Of a DNA stretch of 13,272 nucleotides, positions 9,561-13,272 are shown piece after piece (positions within the stretch are counted from its first letter, which is position 1; the number at the start of each line of letters is the position of its first letter). The position numbers and the translations under genes were made by a program. Source of the stretch: Pleurotus djamor. Lineage: Eukaryota; Basidiomycota; Agaricomycetes; Agaricales; Pleurotaceae. Below the pieces are notes generated by a model. That model saw only the letters and a program-made list of their open reading frames with translations, had not been told where the DNA came from and did not search any database. The stretch covers positions 1 to 13,272 of the forward strand of contig JAPEVF010001153.1 in NCBI GenBank assembly GCA_029747585.1, in the 5' to 3' direction.

Positions 9561-10008
9561 ATGGTATCGTCGGAAGTGGACCGAACGCATAAGATGGAAG
9601 ACTTTGCTCTGTCCTCCCTATGCGGCGTTCCTGTGGGTCCAAGGACGATGTGAGTTTCCCCCGAGGCTTCGTATTTTGGGATCCAGATTGATTGTTCGTG
9701 TGTCAGTGTTCAAGCCAATGGTCATCGTGCTCCCCAGAGAGTACGAACAGAACTTTAGCGACACGGACTCTGTTGCCCTTGTTAAGGCGGACGATGATGT
9801 CACTGAAGACGAGAAGGTCCTTAGGAACTCTGGAATCGACTTGAAAGAGATGAAGAAGTATCCTGAATGGGTTGTACTGAGGCAAGGCACCAGGTGAGTG
9901 ATGTTTATCAACTCTAATCATTAATCAGCCTTGTCTCATCGTTGACCTAGGCCGCAATTATATTTAAAGCCGTGGATCCCGGTAAGATATCGAGGTGACG
10001 ATGAGTGA
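9561..10008 (+). CDS. Possible small three-exon gene, unknown function (106 residues)
   Basis: Model: 9561-9636, 9707-9893 and 9951-10008. Introns are 70 bases (GTCCAA..CAG) and 57 bases (GTGAGT..CTAG, with a CTAAT branch-like sequence). The spliced length is 107 codons including the stop. The protein begins MVSSEVDRTHKMEDFALS, runs through MVIVLPREYEQNFSDTDSV, DDDVTEDEKVL and MKKYPEWVVLRQGTR, and ends QLYLKPWIPVRYRGDDE. The charged, gene-like composition and the well-formed second intron argue for real coding sequence. I recognise no domain. A shorter form from ATG 9718 (77 residues) is equally possible. The same bases from 9707 to 9893 are also in frame with the preceding amidohydrolase, so a C-terminal extension of that protein is the main alternative. 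Exon 1 is the least secure part. Confidence 0.4.
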
Positions 10009-10338
10009 AACTAGGCTTTTGTCGTAGCTAGGACTATGTGTAAGACAGCTTCAGTTTCCAACCCGTAACAGTGTAACTCTGCTAGGATACTTGAATCGCC
10101 CTGTCCGAGTCTGCCATAGGTCCATCACTCCCGTGCATGGATCAGCTCTCATGTCACCGCTAAGTATTCACTCTGTGGGTAGCTTGCTGCCTAAAATTAA
10201 CGCAGGATGACTCAATTCTCTCTTCCAACACAGGTTATTCCAACACAAGGTATTCTTGATATTGTTGCGCGACTGAGAAGGAGATTCTTGTTCATGGTGG
10301 GATCCCCGACGTCCTTCGGAATATGAATATGGGCTAAG
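10009..10338. other. Intergenic region before the protease promoter
   Basis: About 330 bases with no supported gene. It contains an imperfect direct repeat at about 10226-10252 (TTCCAACACAGG followed by TTCCAACACAAGG) and otherwise ordinary sequence. It probably carries upstream control sites of the protease and the 3' end of the preceding transcript. Confidence 0.4.
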
Positions 10339-10345
10339 TATAAAT
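10339..10345 (+). promoter_or_regulatory. Probable TATA box of the aspartic protease gene
   Basis: TATAAAT lies 61 bases before the ATG at 10406. Between them is a CA/CT-rich leader (CACTCAACCAACACTCACC), typical of highly transcribed fungal secretory genes. Motif and spacing are the only evidence. Confidence 0.55.
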
Positions 10346-10405
10346 CATGTTCGCCACTCAACCAACACTCACCGTCCCCTCACCTTGTGTTGGTTGACCT
10401 CAATC

Positions 10406-12115
10406 ATGCGTCTTACCACCCTCCTGAGTCTCCTCTGCCTCCTCGGTCGTGGGATCGTCTCCAACGCATCCCCAACCGCCAAAGCCAAAGCCAACGGCAT
10501 ACGCATCCCATTGACAAAGCGATCCACCATGACTAATGACGACGGTACTGTCAATATCAAGGCCTTGCGAAATGAAATCACTAGAGTGAGGAGGTGAGGA
10601 GATACAGGTATCAACCGAGAGTCGACCCGTAAAAATTGTGACACGTCTTTTCAGCAAGCTCAATCGTGGATTTGCTGCCTTCGAGAAGAACACCGGTTCG
10701 ATCCACCCCAATGATTCACGCAATTCCACCAAGCGTGAAACCGACGCCGGCACTGGTGCCGAACCACTGCTCGAAATTCAAGAAACTCTGTGGTATGGTT
10801 CTATAACAGTTGGGACCCCACCGAGTCCCTTCACTGGTAAGTCGCGTTCATCATTGACTTACTTACATCGTGTTAATCAGTCTCTATAGTTGATTTTGAT
10901 ACAGGTATACTTAGCTGCTTACCCGCGGTTGCAAACTTTTACATCCGACCATAGGCAGTAGCGACCTCTTCCTCCCTGCATCAACCTGCAATGTCAATTG
11001 CGAAGGCCACACATTATGGAAGACCTCTTCTAGTTCGACCATACGAAGTCTGGGTCGCAGCTTCAGACTCGCCTTTGCTGGCCCCTCTGTCGTGTCAGGA
11101 ACCCTAGTTCAAGATACTGTGGACCTGGGAGGCTTAACCGTAGGGTTTCTTCTTGGGATAAGACGTCTGACATCGATCTGATAGCCCTTTAGGCTACAGA
11201 ACAGGATGTCGGTGCTGCTACTCGGTACCCAACCGCGTTTGCAATCGACGTGTTTCCCCCAGACGGACGCCTTGGCATGGCATTCCCGTCAATATCAGGT
11301 TTCGGAGCCAACCCCGTTTTCCACACGCTTGTTGCACAAGGGAAAACCTTAACCTCGCAGTTCGCTTTCAAGATCTCTACGTCTGGCTCCGAGTTGCTCC
11401 TAGGTGGTGTAAACCCTGGTTTGTTCACTGGCTCGCTCACCCAGATTCCCGTGAGCCCCGTCGTGCGTCTCTGCCAAATGTCTATATTCGTCTCACCGTC
11501 AAATAATGAGCGTTGCGCCTTCAGGCATTCTGGCAAATTGCTTTGACCTCTGTGAATGTGAACGGAGTTGTCGTCACAGGTGGGCAATCGATTGTAGACA
11601 CCGCAGCCGGTCTCCTTTTGGGTCCTGCTGATAGCGTCGCCCAATTCTACGCTAACATCCCTGGTGCTCGGGATGCCAGCAACACCCTTGGCACGGGGTT
11701 CTTTACGTGTAAGCTCCGGTACAATCCCCTGTAAATCATACACTGATTCTGGCGTCAGTACCCTGTACCAGCGTTCCAACAGTTTCATTAAAATTGGGTG
11801 GCCGCTCCTTCCCCATATCGGCGGACAGTCTTAACTTGGGCCAGGTCAGCCCCGGCTCACCCCGTTGTATCGGCGGTGTCGCATCTGTCGACTTCTCCGG
11901 TGAGAATACACTCCCCTTGCATACGGTGAGTACGGGCTAATGTGTAAATCTTCTCTCAGGAATGTGGATCCTGGGTGACGTATTCTTGAGGAATGTCTAC
12001 TCAGGTCAGTAGCATATGCTAGGAGCTCAAACGTTCATGGCACATCCTCACGGGCGACCCACCCACAGTATTCAACACAGAAACTAAAACCGTTAGCTTT
12101 GCTACTTTAGCGTGA
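10406..12115 (+). CDS. Secreted aspartic protease, pepsin family A1, with altered active site
   Basis: Nine exons: 10406-10593, 10655-10836, 10890-10904, 10955-11139, 11193-11462, 11525-11708, 11759-11899, 11960-12004 and 12069-12115, totalling 418 residues in frame. Residues 1 to about 20 form a signal peptide (MRLTTLLSLLCLLGRGIVSN). A propeptide follows, with dibasic sites (KR at 38-39 and 89-90) as possible maturation points. The mature part has WYGSITVGTPPSPFTVDFDT then GSSDLFLPA (first catalytic Asp127), GRLGMAFPSIS, FAFKIS, FWQIALTSVNVNG, the second Asp305, FYANIPGARDASNTLGTGFF, a Cys pair (344, 378), and MWILGDVFLRNVYSVFN near the end, close to basidiomycete polyporopepsin-like enzymes. 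The second motif is D-T-A, not D-T-G/S-G, and the flap Tyr position is Phe169 in an unusual context. The fold looks intact; activity is doubtful or altered. Confidence 0.88.
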
Positions 12116-12657
12116 GGCTTTGAATAAGTAGCCAACGATTTGTCCGTTTTCGTATATGTAGACGCAATTGAAAAGACGCCAGCATCAACTGCTCGATGGA
12201 AACTTGGGGTGTAAGGCACAATCATCAACCCCACTATCCAGAGGCTCGCAACTCAGCAAGCAAACATGACTGGGGTAGTTCACTCAGTGGCCATTGTCAA
12301 GGTGGACGAATCACGATGTAAAGACGATGCCGTGTTGGAGCATTCTGGAAGTATTCGAGGCGCAAGGCACCAGATAGGCGGACAATGATAAGTCTTCGGT
12401 CGTTCTGTGCCCAATGAGTCAGTGCCCAGGTTATCTGAAACATTGAATTCTGTGCGGGGTAATTAGGACTAGAGTACGTGTACAGCTCCAGTATGTCAAG
12501 TTGGATATCCAAAGAGTCTCGCTAATAGATTCACGAATCAATTTTCATACAAGGAGAGAAACGCTTCAAATTGCCTGAAACGATCACTAATCTTCCGCCT
12601 CGTGTTACAGTCGCGAATGCCATGCCTTCATACCATGAGGCGATGAGCTTAGTTTGT
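12116..12657. other. Convergent spacer between the protease and polo-box genes
   Basis: About 540 bases between two stop codons facing each other. Only short unrelated frames occur, and none could be connected to a family. It presumably holds both 3' untranslated regions; I see no repeat or RNA gene. Confidence 0.45.
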
Positions 12658-13272
12658 TTATTGGGTCACCACATACCGAGTTACGATCCCAGATGGATCC
12701 ATAAATTCCGCCCAATCTTCATCGACATTGATATCCAGGGTAGCACCATCGAGGAACATGATTTTGAAACGGCCACCCTGAGAGACACGAGATTCGCAAC
12801 GTATGCACCAGCCAACTGAAGGGATAAAGCGCGTTTGAGCGTCTACGGATGGTTCGGAAAGTCCAGACATCGGGTCGATATCCAAAGAAAGGAGAGAGGT
12901 ATCCAGTTTGGTCTCGATAGTCTGAACGGAAGATGGCCGTAGGTCGATTTCCACGTCCGGGGTTGGGTCCAGGACAGGCTTTGTTGGAGGAGGGACCAGG
13001 GTTGTGTTGAGAGACCTGATCAAGGAGGGAGTCGCAGAAGACAATGAATTACGCAAGGTGGGAGTGGCGCTAGTATTCGTTGGCAAGCCAGAATGAGAAG
13101 GGGAAGCCACCTGGGAGACCGCCTCGATGGTTTCGCATTGAAGAAGAAATACAGTTGTTTGGTCCAGTCCGTCCAACTCATCGGCGTGCAGGAGTTTGCG
13201 CTCAGAGTAGCCCATATCGTTCGGATGCTTAATGCCAAGGTAGTCCTTCTTGATCCATTCCCCGCCGGCACC
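12658..13272 (-). CDS. C-terminal part of a protein with a polo-box-like tail (possible polo-like kinase)
   Basis: An uninterrupted minus-strand frame of 204 residues runs from the right edge to the TAA at 12660-12658; the N-terminus is outside the window. The first part (GEWIKKDYLGIKHPNDMGYS, then DELDGLDQTTVFLLQCETI) is followed by a Ser/Thr/Pro-rich linker of about 75 residues. The final 56 residues look folded: RFIPSVGWCIR, then a loop rich in Gly/Ser, GGRFKIMFLDGATLDINVDE and DPSGIVTRYVV. The order FxPxxGW, then an FxDGxxL strand, then SGxxTRY at the end recalls the last polo box of PLK4-type kinases. In polo-like kinases this C-terminal domain targets the kinase to centrosomes or spindle poles. 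No kinase catalytic motif is in the window, so the call rests on this tail alone. Confidence 0.45.
   Translation of the reverse strand, partial: GAGGEWIKKDYLGIKHPNDMGYSERKLLHADELDGLDQTTVFLLQCETIEAVSQVASPSHSGLPTNTSATPTLRNSLSSATPSLIRSLNTTLVPPPTKPVLDPTPDVEIDLRPSSVQTIETKLDTSLLSLDIDPMSGLSEPSVDAQTRFIPSVGWCIRCESRVSQGGRFKIMFLDGATLDINVDEDWAEFMDPSGIVTRYVVTQ

Noticed and set aside
11189..11788. Minus-strand open frame of 199 codons
   Set aside because: It lies antisense to protease exons 5 to 7 and has no motif of its own; the plus-strand protease is well supported.
1..13272. CRISPR arrays, tRNA genes, rRNA genes and intact transposons
   Set aside because: No regularly spaced repeats, no tRNA-like box pattern, and no transposase or reverse-transcriptase motif were seen by eye on either strand.

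Overview
The window looks like nuclear DNA of a basidiomycete, most likely a mushroom-forming agaricomycete. Genes are packed on both strands, most carry several introns of about 48-70 bases with GT..AG ends, spacers are short, and the recognisable families (a MGQ-type PP2C, a THEM6-like thioesterase, a secreted pepsin-family protease) have the form seen in such fungi. The genus is not identifiable from sequence alone.

Layout: (1) 1-905, minus strand, a membrane-anchored thioesterase-like gene whose C-terminus runs off the left edge. (2) About 1000-3240, a gene-poor stretch with a decayed piece of an MFS sugar transporter near 2540-2834 and no intact gene that I can support. (3) 3241-5322, plus strand, a ten-exon PP2C protein phosphatase. 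(4) 5591-7543, minus strand, a two-exon NUDCD1-like protein convergent with the phosphatase. (5) 7912 to about 9560, plus strand, an amidohydrolase of the cytosine-deaminase-like group. (6) About 9561-10008, plus strand, a possible small three-exon gene of unknown function. (7) 10406-12115, plus strand, a nine-exon secreted aspartic protease with unusual active-site residues. (8) 12658-13272, minus strand, the C-terminal part of a protein with a polo-box-like tail, possibly a polo-like kinase.

The genes do not form an obvious pathway or cluster. They look like ordinary housekeeping and secretory genes placed side by side. Three single-base insertions (an N at 127 and extra A's in the runs at 3412-3417 and 4674-4680) break otherwise well-conserved reading frames, so uncorrected sequence errors are the likeliest cause of the broken frames.

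I found no convincing new system. The best leads are the aspartic protease with DTA in place of the second DTG and a degraded flap, the PLK4-like polo-box tail, and the amidohydrolase lacking CodA catalytic residues.
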